This document shows, in pieces, positions 47,161 through 59,494 of a stretch of 64,000 nucleotides of DNA. Where the stretch lies: assembly GCF_018446385.1 (NCBI RefSeq), contig NC_056005.1, positions 44,459,461 to 44,523,460 on the forward strand, read 5' to 3'. Position numbers and translations under genes: made by a program. The DNA is from Zingiber officinale. Lineage: Eukaryota > Streptophyta > Magnoliopsida > Zingiberales > Zingiberaceae. The notes under the pieces are model-generated. The model worked only from the letters and a program-made list of their open reading frames with translations. It did not search any database and was not told the DNA's origin. How positions within the stretch are numbered: the stretch's first letter is position 1; every line of letters starts with the position of its first letter.

Positions 47161-49236
47161 TTGACCCCAAGAGGAGCTCATAAGAATTGTCATGGTAAAC
47201 CCTACAGGTGGACTTAGTCCGACATGACGATAAGGTTGAGTGGTTCTACTCTTGGACTAAGATATTAATTAAGTAAGTTGTCAGTAACTCATTTAATTAG
47301 TGGACAATCATTATCTTAAACACAGAGAGACTAACACACTCATAATAAGAAGGAGCCCAAAATGTAATTTGGGATTGGTGCGGTAGTTAAATAATAATTT
47401 TTTAGTGGTATGAATTATTATTGATGAAGTTAAGTTGTGTGTTCGGGGCGAACACGGGAAGCTTAATTTCATCGGGAGACCAAAACCAATTCCTCCTCTG
47501 GGTCCCTATCGTAGCCTCTTGTATATAGAGATTCATACCCACCTATACCCACCTTTCTATCCACCTTAAAGTGGCCGGCCAAGCTAGCTTGGAGCCCAAG
47601 CTAGGGTCGGCCAAAGCTATTGGTGGAGCCAATTATAAGTGGCCGGTCAAAGCTTGGGTCCCAAGCTTAGGTGGCCGACCACTAGAAAATAAAAAAGAAT
47701 TTTTATTAAAATTATTTCTTATGTGGATATCATGGTTTTAAAAGAGAGTTTGAAATTTAAATCTTTCCTTTTATATCTTTCTACAAAAGATTAAGAAAAG
47801 ATTTGAAATCTTTCCTTATTTATAGATTGAAAGGTGGATTTTAATTTTAAGAAAACTTTCCTTTTTTAACCATGTTCATGATTTAAACAAGAGTTTAAAA
47901 ATTAAATATCTCTTTTATAAGTTTCTACAAAAGATTAAGAAAAGATTTGATATCTTTCCTTATTTATAGATTGAAAGAAGATTTTAATTTTTAGAGATAA
48001 CTTTCTTTTTGAAAATTATCCACATGTTTAAAAGAATGATTTTAATTTATAAAATTTCCTTTTTATCCACCATGAAGGGAAAAATTATTAGAGAAATTTT
48101 TTATAAATTTTTGGAAACAAATTAGGAAGTTTTAATTCTTGTGTTAATTAAAACTCTCCTTATTTTGGGGATTAAAGTGGCCGGCCATTAAAATTGTGAA
48201 AAGGATTTTAATTTTTAATTAATTAAATTTTCCTTTTCATGGCAAAGTAATAAGGAAGTTTTTATTTAAATTTTCCTTATTTGCCAAGACCAAGGATTAT
48301 AAAAGAGGGGGTAGAGGTGCCTTCATGGGTGCGAACTCTATTCTTTTCTTCCTCTCTTTTTCTCCTTGGTGTGGCCGACCCTAGATGTTTTGCCTCTCCT
48401 CTTCTCTTCTTCTTTAGTGGCCGGTGTTATCTTCTCTTGGAGCTCTTGATGGTGGTCAGTTCTAGCTAGGAGAAGGAGAGAAAGGAGGTTTTGTTTCTTG
48501 TATCCCTTGGAGCTTGGTGGTGGTGGTCGGACCTCTACTTCTCTTGGAGAACTGTGGTGGCCGAATCTTGCTTGGAGAAGAAGGTGGCTTAGGTGGATTC
48601 TCATTTCGGTAGATCGTTGTCCACACAACATCCGGGATAAAAAGAGGAATACGGTAGAAGATCAAGAGATTATTTGTTTACAAAGAAAGGTATAACTAGT
48701 AATTATTTTTCGCATCATACTAGTTTTCTTTGTATAGTTATTTTTGGAAATACCAAACACAAGAGACATATGATTCTAGAGTTTTCGGATTTGTTTTAAA
48801 GTTGTGTTTCTTTTATTTTATTTTTCGAATTTGTGATTCGATTGTTCTTTTTGGTAACCTAGAGTTATTTAAGAAAATTAAATATTAGCTTTCTTTAAAA
48901 GGCTTTGTCTAGGCGGTGGTGGTTGCTCCCATATCCAAGAAGGTCATGTGCCTCGCCATGCAGTTCTGGAAGCCAATTTTGGAAATTAATATTTAATGAA
49001 ATTAATAACATAGGTGGATTTGGATCAATAGTGTTAAGTTTCGCTTGTGATCCAAATCTAAACCATCAAGAACAGATAAGTTAAATTTGGAATCAATGAT
49101 GTTAAGTTCCGTTTGTGATTCCTAATTTAACTTCTAAAGAACACAATAGGTTATTTAAGGAAAGGTTCGACACTTGTATAAAATTTTTGTACAGTGGAAC
49201 CGGTACGTTTTTCCTAGGACTAACCAATAGGGAATC
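47161..49236 (+). mobile_element. LTR family B, 5'-truncated copy
   Basis: Matches the solo LTR at 13176-15608 from about its base 545 onwards: CCCCAAGAGGAGCTCATAAG, CTTAGTCC, TTGGGATTGGTGCG, GGCGAACACGGGA, CGTAGCCTCTT and the GTCCACACAACATCCG leader. It ends CCTAGGACTAACCAATA like the fragment at 1557. Open frames inside are not conserved. Confidence 0.85.
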
Positions 49237-50840
49237 TCTGGCTAGGCCCTCCGACACTCAAGTCAGTCCTCTCTTGTTCTAGGTGGGAAGAAGAAGAAGA
49301 AGTACAATAAACTGAAATGGAACTAGGGTTTCAGTGGTGGTGTTGTGCGCGTACCTAGCCAACGGAGAGGATTCCCCTTTTTATACCACCTCATATAACC
49401 TCCGTGGTCATGAGGTGGACCCTGGTTTGTTAGAGTTTGTTATCAGATGACATAAGTACCTGCAATAATAGTTTAAGGAATCTTTTTTGCCTCTCAGATA
49501 TACCTTCTTTGTTACCTAGTGCACTTACAGAAGTTTCTAGAAGCTGTTTCTCGCCAAGTTGTCATATGATCATATATTATTTTCATACATCACATATATT
49601 CAGTTACACTGCTCCTTACTGGTTATGTTTATGAGATTTAATAAATGTGAGTGCCCTTATGGTCGGTCAGATTTTTCCAAGATGATTTCATACTAATAGA
49701 TTTATAAAGGTGTGTATTGATATACCCGCCCGAGATTGTATTTCCGAGCATATTATGCCTATGTCTGACCGAATGTTTCCAAGCCGGGTTCCTTTTGACT
49801 GTCTCAATTCGTATGTCTACTTGATCGCCCGAGATTATATTGTCGAACGAGTCATATATACGCTCGACGGGGATTATACTACCGGGCGTATCATATCTAT
49901 GTTTGATCGGATTTCCCAGTCGAGTCCCTCCTGATCATCTCGGTTCGTATGTCTGCTTGATCGTCCAAGATTATATTGTCGAACGAGTCATATATACGCT
50001 CGACTGAGATTATACTACCGGGCGTGTCATATCTATGTCTGACCAGATGTCTCCCAGCCGGATCCCTTCAGACCGTCTCGATTTGTATGTCTGCTCAATC
50101 GTCCGAGATTACATTACCAAACGAGTTATGTGTATGCTCGATCGAGCTTTTACTACCGAGCGTATTGTACCCATGTCTGTCCGTATACTTCCAAGCCGAG
50201 TCCCTTCTGACAACGTATGTTGGCTCGATCGTCCGAGATTACATTACCGAACGAGTTATGTGTATGCTCGACAGGGCTTCCACTACCAAGCGTATTGTGC
50301 CTATGTTTGATCGTATACTTCCAAGCTGAGTCCTTTCTGATAGCCTTGGTCCGTATGCCTGCTTGATCGCCCGAGATTATACTACCGAGCGAGTTATGTA
50401 TATGCTTGGTCGGGCTTCTTCTACCGAGCGTATCTGAACGCGCAAATCCTTGATCTGTTTTAGTTTAACCGGGCTTATATACTCGTCCGGACGTATATTT
50501 TCGATAGGTGTTTCATGCTCGATCGAGGTTCCCCTACTGGGCGTAGGTGTGCTTTGCTAATACTTCACCCATTTGGGTTCGTCCAGCACTATCTGCTTGG
50601 TCGAGCTTTGTCTGCCGAATATGCCTACTCAGATCGTGCACCCCGCTAGTTTTATCCCGGCCGGTTTATATTCTTGAGCTAGATTTGCCTACTGGGCGCA
50701 TTCATCTTACCCCAGCCTCCCTACTTCTTCCCTCTTCTCTTCACATCCCCCTTCACATTATTACACGGACTCCACTCCTTTCAACCCATATCACCCAGAA
50801 AAGAGACCCAAAGATCCAAGAGGAGCAAATGTCAATAAGT
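49237..50840 (-). mobile_element. Gypsy LTR with internal tandem repeats
   Basis: On the minus strand a TATA-like GGTATAAAAAGGGG (near 49373-49388) is followed by a GACTTGAGTGTCGGAGGGCC motif (about 49239-49262), as in the gypsy LTR at the window start. The LTR is cut at 49237 by LTR-B. Its upstream (U3) part contains the ~135-bp array described separately. The right limit is approximate. Confidence 0.6.
49690..50530. repeat. ~135-bp tandem repeat, 5-6 units
   Basis: CCGAGATTA-type anchors lie at about 49731, 49830, 49966, 50104, 50234 and 50372; the last five are 130-138 bp apart. Each unit also has an ACGAGTCATAT-like, a GCTCGAC-like, a CTACCGGGCGTAT-like and a TTCCAAGCCGAGTCCC-like segment. 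It lies in the U3 side of a gypsy LTR. Confidence 0.85.
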
Positions 50841-50869
50841 TTATAGTATATGAAAATCCTTTTTTTTTT

Positions 50870-51340
50870 CTACACATGTTAGTAACCTAGAGAATCACTA
50901 TCACTCAAGTTTAGACTCTCTCCAAAAATTAGACAAATCAATTAATCAAGTTAATTTAAATCTAAATAAATATAATTTAAAATCATTTAATAATTTTGAA
51001 AGTTTAAAAATTTATCTTAAGTGTTAGAAAATTAGAAAAATAAAATAAGATTTTAAAAGATAAAATTGATAAACTAGAAAAAATTATTGATAATTTTATT
51101 AACATACAAAACCTAGACTTTGGTTAAAAGTCTAAATCAAATTTTAAACTCTACAAACTAAGTTATAATAAAGTATCTTTCAATTATGAAATTAATTAAT
51201 AAAAATAATAACAAATTTAAACTAAAAAAAAACTTAAAACAGAGATATTATGATTTAGGGGAGGCACCAAATTAGCTGGTACATCTAAAATAATAGTCTA
51301 CTCGACTAGGTAATTAGGACTAAATTAAAAAGATAAGTTG
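50870..51340 (+). mobile_element. Copia internal fragment (second copy)
   Basis: AT-rich remains. The segment GGGGAGGCACCAAATTAGCTGGTACATC with ATAATAGTCTACTCG (51257-51310) parallels 47042-47100. No open frame is left. Confidence 0.5.
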
Positions 51341-51534
51341 ACTCTTGTCCAACTTAGTACCAAAGTAGAGCGAGATGATAATACATTAGGGAAGCTTGGT
51401 CTAGGGAGTTAAGTAGGGTAAGACATATCCTACTTGGTCTACTTAGCTAAGTGGAACTAACCAAAGTTACTTCATCATATCCTAGATTAGTTAGACCAAG
51501 ACATATCAATAGAAAAATTAAATGTTCAATTTCT

Positions 51535-51650
51535 TAAAAAGGCTTTGTCTAGAAGTGGTTGTTACTCCGATACCAAAAAAAGCTCTTGTGCCTTACCATA
51601 GTCTGGAAGTTAATTTTTGAAATGTACATTTAATTAACTGACAGTTAAAC
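51535..51650 (+). mobile_element. LTR family B, short 3' fragment
   Basis: AAAAAGGCTTTGTCTAGAAG, GTGGTTGTTACTCCGATACC and CTGGAAGTTAATTTTTGAAAT match the segment beginning the last ~330 bp of LTR-B, then diverge. Confidence 0.6.
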
Positions 51651-51779
51651 CTGAAACTAACATAAAGTCAAACTATCTTTAAATAAAAATTCAACTAACT
51701 CATCTTACAAAACTATAAGAATACCTATGTTTAAAAATTTAGACTAAGTGAGATGATTAGATCAATAGAATTTAATTTA

Positions 51780-52225
51780 AAATTGAAATTGAAATTAAAC
51801 TTAAAACCTAAATTAAATTAAAATTAAAATTAAATTAAAATTAAACTAAAATTAAAATCAAATTAAAATTTAAATTAAATTAAAAATAAATTTAAACTTA
51901 ACTTAAATTAAAACTTAAACTTAAATTAAAACTTAAACCTAAATTAAAACTTAAACTTAAATTAAAACATAAACTTAAATTAAATTTAAATTTAAAACTT
52001 AACTTAAACTTAAATTAAAACTAAAACTTAACTTAAACTTAATATTAAAACTTAACTTAAATTAAAACTTAAAATAAATTAAATTAAATCTTAAAATAAA
52101 TTAAATTAAATCTTAAAACTTAACTTAAACTTAAATTAAAACTAAAACTTAATTTAACGTTAAAATTAAAACATAAACTTAAATTAAAATTTAAAACTTA
52201 AACTTAAATTAAAACTTAACTTAAA
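51780..52225. repeat. Low-complexity A/T/C array
   Basis: About 445 bp almost wholly built from AAATTAAAACTTAAACTT-like phrases. One strand is nearly free of G. Confidence 0.85.
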
Positions 52226-54095
52226 CCAACTTCACTCCACTCTAGGAGCTTATCTCAACTTACCCGCTAAACAATCTGGTCATCCAGACTTATTTGGACT
52301 TTATTTTCTCAACATATGATCAACCTGCTAGGACTTCTTGATTTGATCTTTGGTCCTCCTAACTTATTGAATCCACCTTGCCAAATGTTTAGTCTACCTG
52401 ACCCATTTGACTTTCTGTCTGGTTCCCACCATTTGCCGAGACTTTCGTTGCCTACTATCTAGTCTACCTGACTTAGGACTTTCTAAGTTTGCATCCTACA
52501 ATCTTGATTAATTCATTAGATCACAACAAGATTTAACTTGAATAATTAACAACATCAAAATATAGGTTTGATTATGGTGCTCCCTACACCAATACACCAT
52601 TCCTGCCCCATCGCCTTTGATTTGGACATAGGTCATTTTCTCTGAGAAGATGTCTTCGCGGTTAAGAATTTTTTTTTTTTTGGCTTTAGATGGGTAAAAT
52701 GGGAATTTAGACCAGGGCAGGCTACGCAATTTGGGCATTTCCAAAATGCCTATACAATGTGGGGAAAACGTAAAACTAACTACGCACTTTGGTAAATCGC
52801 CATTTTTTGTAAGATAATGGAAAAGAATAAGGTCCACACGATAAAAGATTTGCATGATCTTATTTTTGGGTCAACTCTTCGGATTTCATAAAGATCTCGT
52901 TAGTTATGGTTCTAATGGATAGAGCCATAAATGACTCTCTTTTTAATATTTTAAATTTATTTTTAATTATGTATGTTATTTTATAAGATCTACTATGAAT
53001 TAGAAAATTTTTAACCATATAATGTAAAATAAAATTGCTAATTTTTTCCCCTTTTCCAACTCCCACTCTCTATACTTCTCTCATTCGTTGAGATTGCAAA
53101 AGAAAAATCACATCTAACACTAGCATGATCTGGTTGGTGTTAACTATGCTCCATGCTTGATTCAGTTCAAATGTTGCACTTGTTCGTGTTGTCAAATCAA
53201 AATAGAGGATTTTATTAGCAATAAAGAGTCATATATTTCTACCATTTTACTTCCTTGATAGACAATAATTTAACTTTTATTTAGATATATTTATAGTCAT
53301 AAATTTCTTGATTTTTCTTTTGTCTTTATTATATCATTTACAATTGTTCTGATTTAAATGATAAAAAATATGATTTTTTTTTGTGCTTAAAAAAAACTCA
53401 TTAAATTATTGATATATAATATTTGATTTAGTTTGGCTCCAATTTTCATTTTTTAGGGATTATATTAAGTTTTATCATTTTGTACCAATATTTTTTATTT
53501 ATTTATTTTTTTGTGTTTAAGGAATAATGATGATTGGAGCATAATTCTTTTTGCCACGTTATTTCCTTAATTTTATTCCTGTTAGACATAATTTTATTTT
53601 TTTTATTTTAAAATAATTTTAAATACACTTGCTTATATTAAATTATGTTTCAAAAAATAAATAATTTAATAATTTTATTAATAAAAAAATCATTATCAAA
53701 ATTTAAATATACAAAATTAATTAATAATTTTACCTCTTACAAAAAGTAAAAATAAATAAATTTTATATAAAAAATACCTTTTAAAATTTGTATTTTAATT
53801 TATTTTTTAAAAAAAATAAACTCAGCCTTGCATAATGAAAAAGGATGATAAATTTTTTTGTAAATAATGTGCCTAAATTTAGTTTCGCCTAAGGCATCTT
53901 GAGCTGGCCTAAATTTAGGACTGTTTCCATTGAACAAACGAACAGAAAAGTATTCTAAAAGGCAAAAAACCAAAGACTCCCTAGCCTCATCACTAGAACC
54001 TATGAGCTACCATAATATTACAAGAAAACAAAGTATGAAGGAATTATTGATCTCCAAATCGATCTCCTCTCGTCAAATGATATTTCTTGTACCGC
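52226..54095. other. AT-rich spacer and BiP 3' flank
   Basis: 52226-52500 has phrases like CCTACCTGACCC and GGTCATCCAGAC that resemble LTR-A internal motifs (60580-60830). 52500-53900 is AT-rich with no gene. The last ~150 bp before 54096 should be the BiP 3' untranslated region. Confidence 0.4.
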
Positions 54096-57000
54096 TTAAA
54101 GCTCGTCGTGTGAGTCGTCATCATCCTCGGCATCACCTCCTGGCGCACCGCCGGATCTCTGATACACTGCAGAAATGATGGGGTTGCAAACGCTTTCCAC
54201 CTCCTTGAGCTTCTCCTCGTAGTCCTCTTTCTCGGCGCTTTGGTTGTCATCGAGCCACTCGAGTGCATCCTTCAGGGCTGCCTCTATCTTCTCCTTCTCT
54301 TCGCTCTCAAGCTTGTCGGCGAGCTTGTCCTTCTCATTGATGGTGTTCTTCATGTTGTACACGTAAGTCTCCAACTGGTTTCGGGCATCAATCTTCTCCT
54401 TCACCTTCTTGTCCTCCTCCGCGAACTCCTCTGCCTCACGAACCATTCGATCAATCTCTTCCTGGCTGAGGCGACCCTTTTCGTTTGTGATGGTGATTTT
54501 CTCGGATTTGCCAGTGCCCTTATCTTCTGCCTTCACATTCAGAATACCATTGGCATCGACCTCGAAAGTGACTTCAATCTGGGGTGTGCCTCTGTGTTAT
54601 CGTCGCAGGCAAAGTTAGTAGCAAGAAATTTGAAAGATGAGAAAGCATTTCTGAATAGCGTTAAAGAAGACAAACCTTGGTGCCGGTGGAATTCCAGACA
54701 AATCAAACTTCCCAAGCAGCCTGCAGTCCTTTGTGAGGCTTCTCTCGCCCTCAAAAACCTACAGTGCATCCCACCCCCGGTCTCGTTACAAATCTTAGTA
54801 AGAATTGAAGCAGGGAAAGGAGAGCAACAACCAAGAAGAAATCCGGTGTTACCTGGATGGAGACAGTAGTCTGTTGATCTTGGTAAGTTGTAAAAACTTG
54901 AGACTTCTTGGTTGGGATCACTGTATTCCTTGGAATCAACTTAGTCATCACTCCTCCAACAGTTTCGATGCCAAGGGTGAGTGGAGCAACATCCAGAAGA
55001 AGAATGTCTGAATGCAAAATATCACACTGTTAGAATTGAGCATTTAAGATAGACACTTGAATAAATAATCTTTGCAGACCATGATAGTACCTTTGGTTTC
55101 TTCACCACCTTCTCCACTGAGAATGCTTCCTTGCACGGCTGCACCAAAAGCAACGGCCTCATCAGGGTTAACCCCCTTGTTTGGCTCTTTGCCATCAAAG
55201 TAATCCTTGAGGAGCTGTTGCACCTTGGGAATCCTAGTGCTACCACCGACAAGAACAATCTCATCAATTTGATGCTTCTCCAGTCCTGCATCTTCCATTG
55301 CTTTCTTCACTGGCCCCATAGTCTTCCTGAATAGATCATTGTTCAATTCCTCGAAGCGGGCTCGTGTTAAGGACTCAGAGAAATCCAAGCCATCAAAAAG
55401 TGATTCGATCTCAACACGGACTTGGTGCTGGTTACTCAAAGCTCTCTTGGCACGTTCGCTCTCCCTCCTCAATTTCCCAAGAGCACGATTATCCTTGCTG
55501 ATGTCCTTCCCGTACTTCTTCTTGATCAATTTAATGAAATATTCCATTATTCTCTGATCGAAGTCCTCACCTCCCAAATGAGTATCACCATTTGTTGCCA
55601 GAACTTCAAAAACTCCATTATCGATTGTCAATATACTAACATCGAATGTCCCACCACCAAGGTCAAAAACAAGAATGTTCTTCTCGCCACCCTTCTTGTC
55701 CAGGCCATATGCAATGGCGGCAGCTGTTGGCTCGTTGATTATTCTGGCCACATTCAAGCCAGCAATTACGCCAGCATCTTTGGTTGCCTGTCTTTGAGCG
55801 TCATTGAAATAAGCTGGTTCATAAAAAAGAATGGAAATTAGATTTCTAGGATAAAATATGGTAGCGTCTTTGACAGGAAGGTACAAGAACTCTGCACGCA
55901 CCAGGAACGGTAATCACAGCATCCTTAATTTTCTTTCCGAGGAAAGCTTCTGCTGTCTCCTTCATCTTAGTCAAAATCATTGCACTTATCTCCTCAGGAC
56001 TAAAAACTTTTACTTCCCCATCCTTGATTTTGACTTGGATGTAAGGTTTACCATCTTTGTTCACTATTTTGTAGGGGACAAGTTTCATGTCCCTCTGAAC
56101 TTCTTTATCCTCAAATCTATGTCAGGAAATGTTTAGTTTTGACTAAAGAAGAAAAAAAAAAACAATATATTACACCTTAAGAAGAGCAAACTTACTTTCT
56201 TCCAATTAATCTTTTGACATCAAATATAGTTCTTTCTGGGTTCACGGCTGCCTGATTCTTTGCAGCCTCACCAATCAATCTCTCAGAATCAGTGAAAGCC
56301 ACCCAAGATGGTGTAATGCGGTTTCCTTGGTCGTTGGCTATGATCTCAACATGACCATTCTTGTAGACACCAACGCAAGAGTAGGTGGTTCCAAGATCAA
56401 TCCCGATAACTGTTCCCAACTTAGAGGCTTCTTCTTTAGCAACTGAGAATGCAATCAAAGATCCTGCAAATATATTCATCATATTAACAAGCCTTACTTA
56501 TCAAATAGCCAACTTTTCATGGTAATGGGCAAAAATGATTCAACTCCATGATACCATTATTTTCAAGCAGTCCAGTAAAACACTAAAGGGAGATGCTAAA
56601 CGTCAACATGGTATGGACGTGTACGAAGACAGGTATATTAATAATTTAACAAACTCAACGTAAGGAATACAGACTCCTTGTATATGTTGCCTAAGAATGC
56701 TTCAAATAAGATACCAACTATAACTCCTAGCGGAGAACAGAGTTAAGACATGTCCATCGGGCATGTAACAACGTTAAAAAAAAAATCTGAAGATGAGTAA
56801 GAATTATTAACAATAGTAAAAGGCCTTGAAATTAGTTGAGCGACGATAAAATTAAGATATATTTCCAAGCATTATGAGTTTCATACTTCTATCCAGAAAA
56901 GCGATCCATCGAATCTGACAGAAGTTAGCTCTATTTGAAGAAATTCCACTATTACAACAAAAATGAGTAAATCAGAACCAGTCAGGAAGAGCAACCACCG

Positions 57001-57312
57001 GAAACATATTTGTGCTCGATTCTATAAAAAAAAAAAAAAAAAAAAAAAAAATACACACATACGCTCCGCTCACACCGGATATGATTAACACGAGATCGTA
57101 AATCAAACCAATCTGGAGTTAAGACTAATCTAAAGGAAACCCAATTAGGATCCCCGCGTTCATTCACCACAATCAAGACCTAGGGGCCGAGATTAGAGCA
57201 GCAAAACCAAATCAGAAGTATAATGCGACACTAGATCAGATAAGAAACGCATACCAGCGAGCAGAAGACCCAACAGGATCAGGGACCCGCGATTCCGCAG
57301 AGATGAAGCCAT
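54096..57312 (-). CDS. BIP: ER luminal-binding protein BiP (Hsp70), 665 aa, 7 exons
   Basis: Exons (plus-strand coordinates, in gene order): 57255-57312, 56196-56463, 55902-56116, 55091-55813, 54853-55007, 54676-54758, 54096-54591. All introns are GT-AG, phases agree, and the CDS is 1998 bp. Residues 1-28 are a signal peptide with a leucine-rich core ([10 protein letters not shown]). Hsp70 signatures: I-D-L-G-T-T-Y-S at 41-48, [11 protein letters not shown] at 230-240, [12 protein letters not shown] at 367-378. A long helical lid follows the substrate-binding domain, and the C-terminus is acidic, ending H-D-E-L (662-665), the ER-retention signal. BiP is the ATP-driven chaperone of the ER lumen: it binds unfolded secretory proteins, helps translocation and holds stress sensors inactive. 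Length is normal and no key residue is missing. No neighbour is functionally linked. Confidence 0.98.
56464..57254. other. BiP intron 1 (791 bp)
   Basis: It separates the signal-peptide exon from the ATPase domain. It contains a ~26-base A-run (57027-57051), which is a T-run on the gene strand. No other feature was seen. Confidence 0.85.
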
Positions 57313-57440
57313 AGACGCTTCCCTGGAGCTTCCTTTCCAACGAGAACACCAAGAAAACTTGATCTCCCTCTTGATCGGCCTCTCTCTCTTCTGTATCTCT
57401 CTCGGTCGAGTGATCTGATAATTAACGAACCCAAAGCGGC

Positions 57441-57450
57441 CTTTATAATG
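57441..57450 (-). promoter_or_regulatory. BiP TATA box
   Basis: CATTATAAAG on the minus strand, about 130 bp upstream of the ATG at 57312. It leaves room for a 5' untranslated region of roughly 100 bp. Confidence 0.75.
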
Positions 57451-57529
57451 GGCTCTGAGTCGGACGGTGTGTGCTAGTTGGACTCGTTTCACCGCCATTG
57501 ACGGTGAAGACTACATGTCATTTCGTCGA

Positions 57530-57540
57530 CGTGGACCAAT
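57530..57540 (-). promoter_or_regulatory. ERSE-II / P-UPRE core in the BiP promoter
   Basis: The minus strand reads ATTGGTCCACG followed by TCG, an exact ERSE-II (ATTGG-N-CCACG). It equals the first 13 bases of the plant P-UPRE described in BiP promoters (ATTGGTCCACGTC). It lies ~80 bp upstream of the TATA box, a normal spacing. Such sites are bound by bZIP60/bZIP28-type factors with NF-Y during ER stress. Confidence 0.88.
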
Positions 57541-57566
57541 CATAACTCGAGTTGCTACTCTCTCGG

Positions 57567-57585
57567 CCAATGGCATACGACCATG
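57567..57585 (+). promoter_or_regulatory. ERSE-like site in the BiP promoter
   Basis: CCAAT, nine bases, then CCATG: one mismatch from the ERSE consensus CCAAT-N9-CCACG. It is on the plus strand, opposite to the gene; ERSE works in both orientations. A further CCACG core (minus strand, 57612-57616) lies just upstream. Confidence 0.6.
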
Positions 57586-57624
57586 TCGTTGCGACGACGA
57601 TAGCCGTTAGACGTGGATCTGACG

Positions 57625-58590
57625 GGCCAGAGGCGATCTCTTTGTCGCAAAGAGAGAGAGAGATCAGGTACCGGTCGGCGGGTAAAGTGGGACCCATTGA
57701 GATTTTCTGGAAACTCTGTGGCGTTTCTTGATCTTTCAGGATTCTATGGCAGCCTGGCAGGGGAGGTCCGTCTTTGTAAAATGTTGGCAATTTTGAAAAA
57801 ATTATTGGATAAAATAAAAAAAATGCCCTTATTTTTATTATGTCTAGTATAATTTTTTTTTTAAAATGACATTTAATTCTATTTTAAAATTATCTTTAAA
57901 AAAATTATTTAATGTAATTTTAATCAGAATTATTTTAATGTTGATTAAAATTATTCTAATTAAAACTATTTTAATTTGATCAAAACTATTTCATTATTAT
58001 TTTAATTTATTTTAATATTTTTAATCATAATTATTATAATATTAAATAGTTTAATTAAAATTATTTAGTGCAATTCTTTTAAAACTGCCATAAGGATTGA
58101 GATATTTTTAAAATTTAAATAAAATAAATGCCCCTTTAAATATTTTTTAAAACATATTTGATATGCAAAGGGAAGCAGATAAGGATACGAATCAAAATAC
58201 GTGTAGTAGAAAACTAATATAAAAAGATCTCCCACTTTAATCTTCTATACCGTGAAATTTTTTTTTCATTTTTTTCATATACGATACGGCGTAGTACAGA
58301 TTGCATCAATATTCAAACTACCGAGTTGATCCAACATCCCGACCTGAATTGGTCCAATCTTTGACTTGAGCTGGTCTGACTTATCAACATGTGCCAACTT
58401 CCCTACCTTCCAATCGGTTAACTCCCGACCTCTCGACTTGCCACTTGTCCAACCTTCTGATTTATCATTAGTCTGACCTCCTGACATGCAAAGGGAAACC
58501 ATAGTTATCATAATGTGACGGGACATGATAGTAATCAAAACGCGAAGGGAAATAATTGTTACCATAACACGTTTAGAGACAGTAGTTATA
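57625..58590. other. AT-rich spacer upstream of BiP
   Basis: 57840-58080 is dominated by AAAATTATTTTAAT-like phrases. 58320-58500 has pyrimidine-rich text with short repeats (CCGACCT, GACTTG). No gene seen. Confidence 0.45.
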
Positions 58591-58599
58591 ATGATGTTT

Positions 58600-59445
58600 G
58601 ATCTGGTGATAAAAGTCATCCTCTAGAGGGTCATGATTACGATAAAAGTCAAAATTTAGACGGTCAATATTTCTATGTCGCTGTTCGGTCGGACAATTTA
58701 TTCATCCGATTGAGATAAAGAAGTACCGATTAGATATCACTACAACTCGATTAGGCATCGAGCTTCCGACGCTTAAAACAGAGATATACGTCGAGCGGCC
58801 AGCTCGCTCAGACTTACATCGAACCTCGGAACCGGTGAAAAAGGATCGCAGCATGACAACGGAACTCTGACAGTGGAAGGTTGGTTGTGCGGCTACTACG
58901 CTTGACCAAAGGGCTAGACCACCCGGACGGCTAAAGGTTGGTCGAGCGGTCATCCCGCTCAGCCCGCTAACAGACAAAAGGAGGATCAGCCAATATCCTC
59001 GTGGGGAACTCGCGCCACCGACAAACGGTGTGGTTAGCAGCATCGACAAGCAGATGATCGTACGGCGGAAGCTTCCACTGTCATGTCAGGGATATGCTCG
59101 GGTCATTGAGGTATGGTCTCAGGAACGCTTTCCTGACATGTCTTTTCAGGGGAAGCTTTGAGAAGCATGCACGCGCTTCCCCGAAGCCCTATATAAAGGG
59201 CTCCAAGCTTTGACGGAGGAAGATATAATCTTTACTGTAGCTACTGTTACTCTGCTACTTTGTTTCCTTGCTTCTTCTACATCACCGATTACTGACTTGA
59301 GCATCGGAGGGTCATTGTCGGGGAACCCCACCCTGGCTCGGCACAAACGTTGCTGTGATTGCAGGTCTCTCTGACTCGGAGTCCACCAACAGTCAACAGG
59401 AGCGCCACGCCCCCCAGCATTCATCGCCTCGACTTTCGGACAAGA
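58600..59445 (+). mobile_element. 5' LTR of a gypsy element
   Basis: GC-rich sequence with GTCGAGCGG-type repeats (58790, 58940) and a TATA-like CCTATATAAAGGG (59189-59201). It has a leader with GAGCATCGGAGGGTCATTG (59298-59316) and ends before the primer site at 59451. This is the same style as the LTRs at 450 (minus) and 42585. The left edge is approximate. Confidence 0.65.
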
Positions 59446-59450
59446 TCAAA

Positions 59451-59467
59451 TTTGGCGCCGTCTGTGG
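59451..59467 (+). other. Gypsy primer-binding site
   Basis: TTTGGCGCCGTCTGTGG, the best preserved of three versions in this window (others at 43166, plus strand, and about 440, minus strand). This form is common in Tat-type plant gypsy elements. I did not assign the tRNA. Confidence 0.7.
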
Positions 59468-59494
59468 AAACACACCTGTATCTGAGCCAAGAAA

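Noticed and set aside
54240-55841. Plus-strand open frames up to 209 aa opposite BiP
   Set aside because: They are antisense shadows of Hsp70 exons, which are well known for this.
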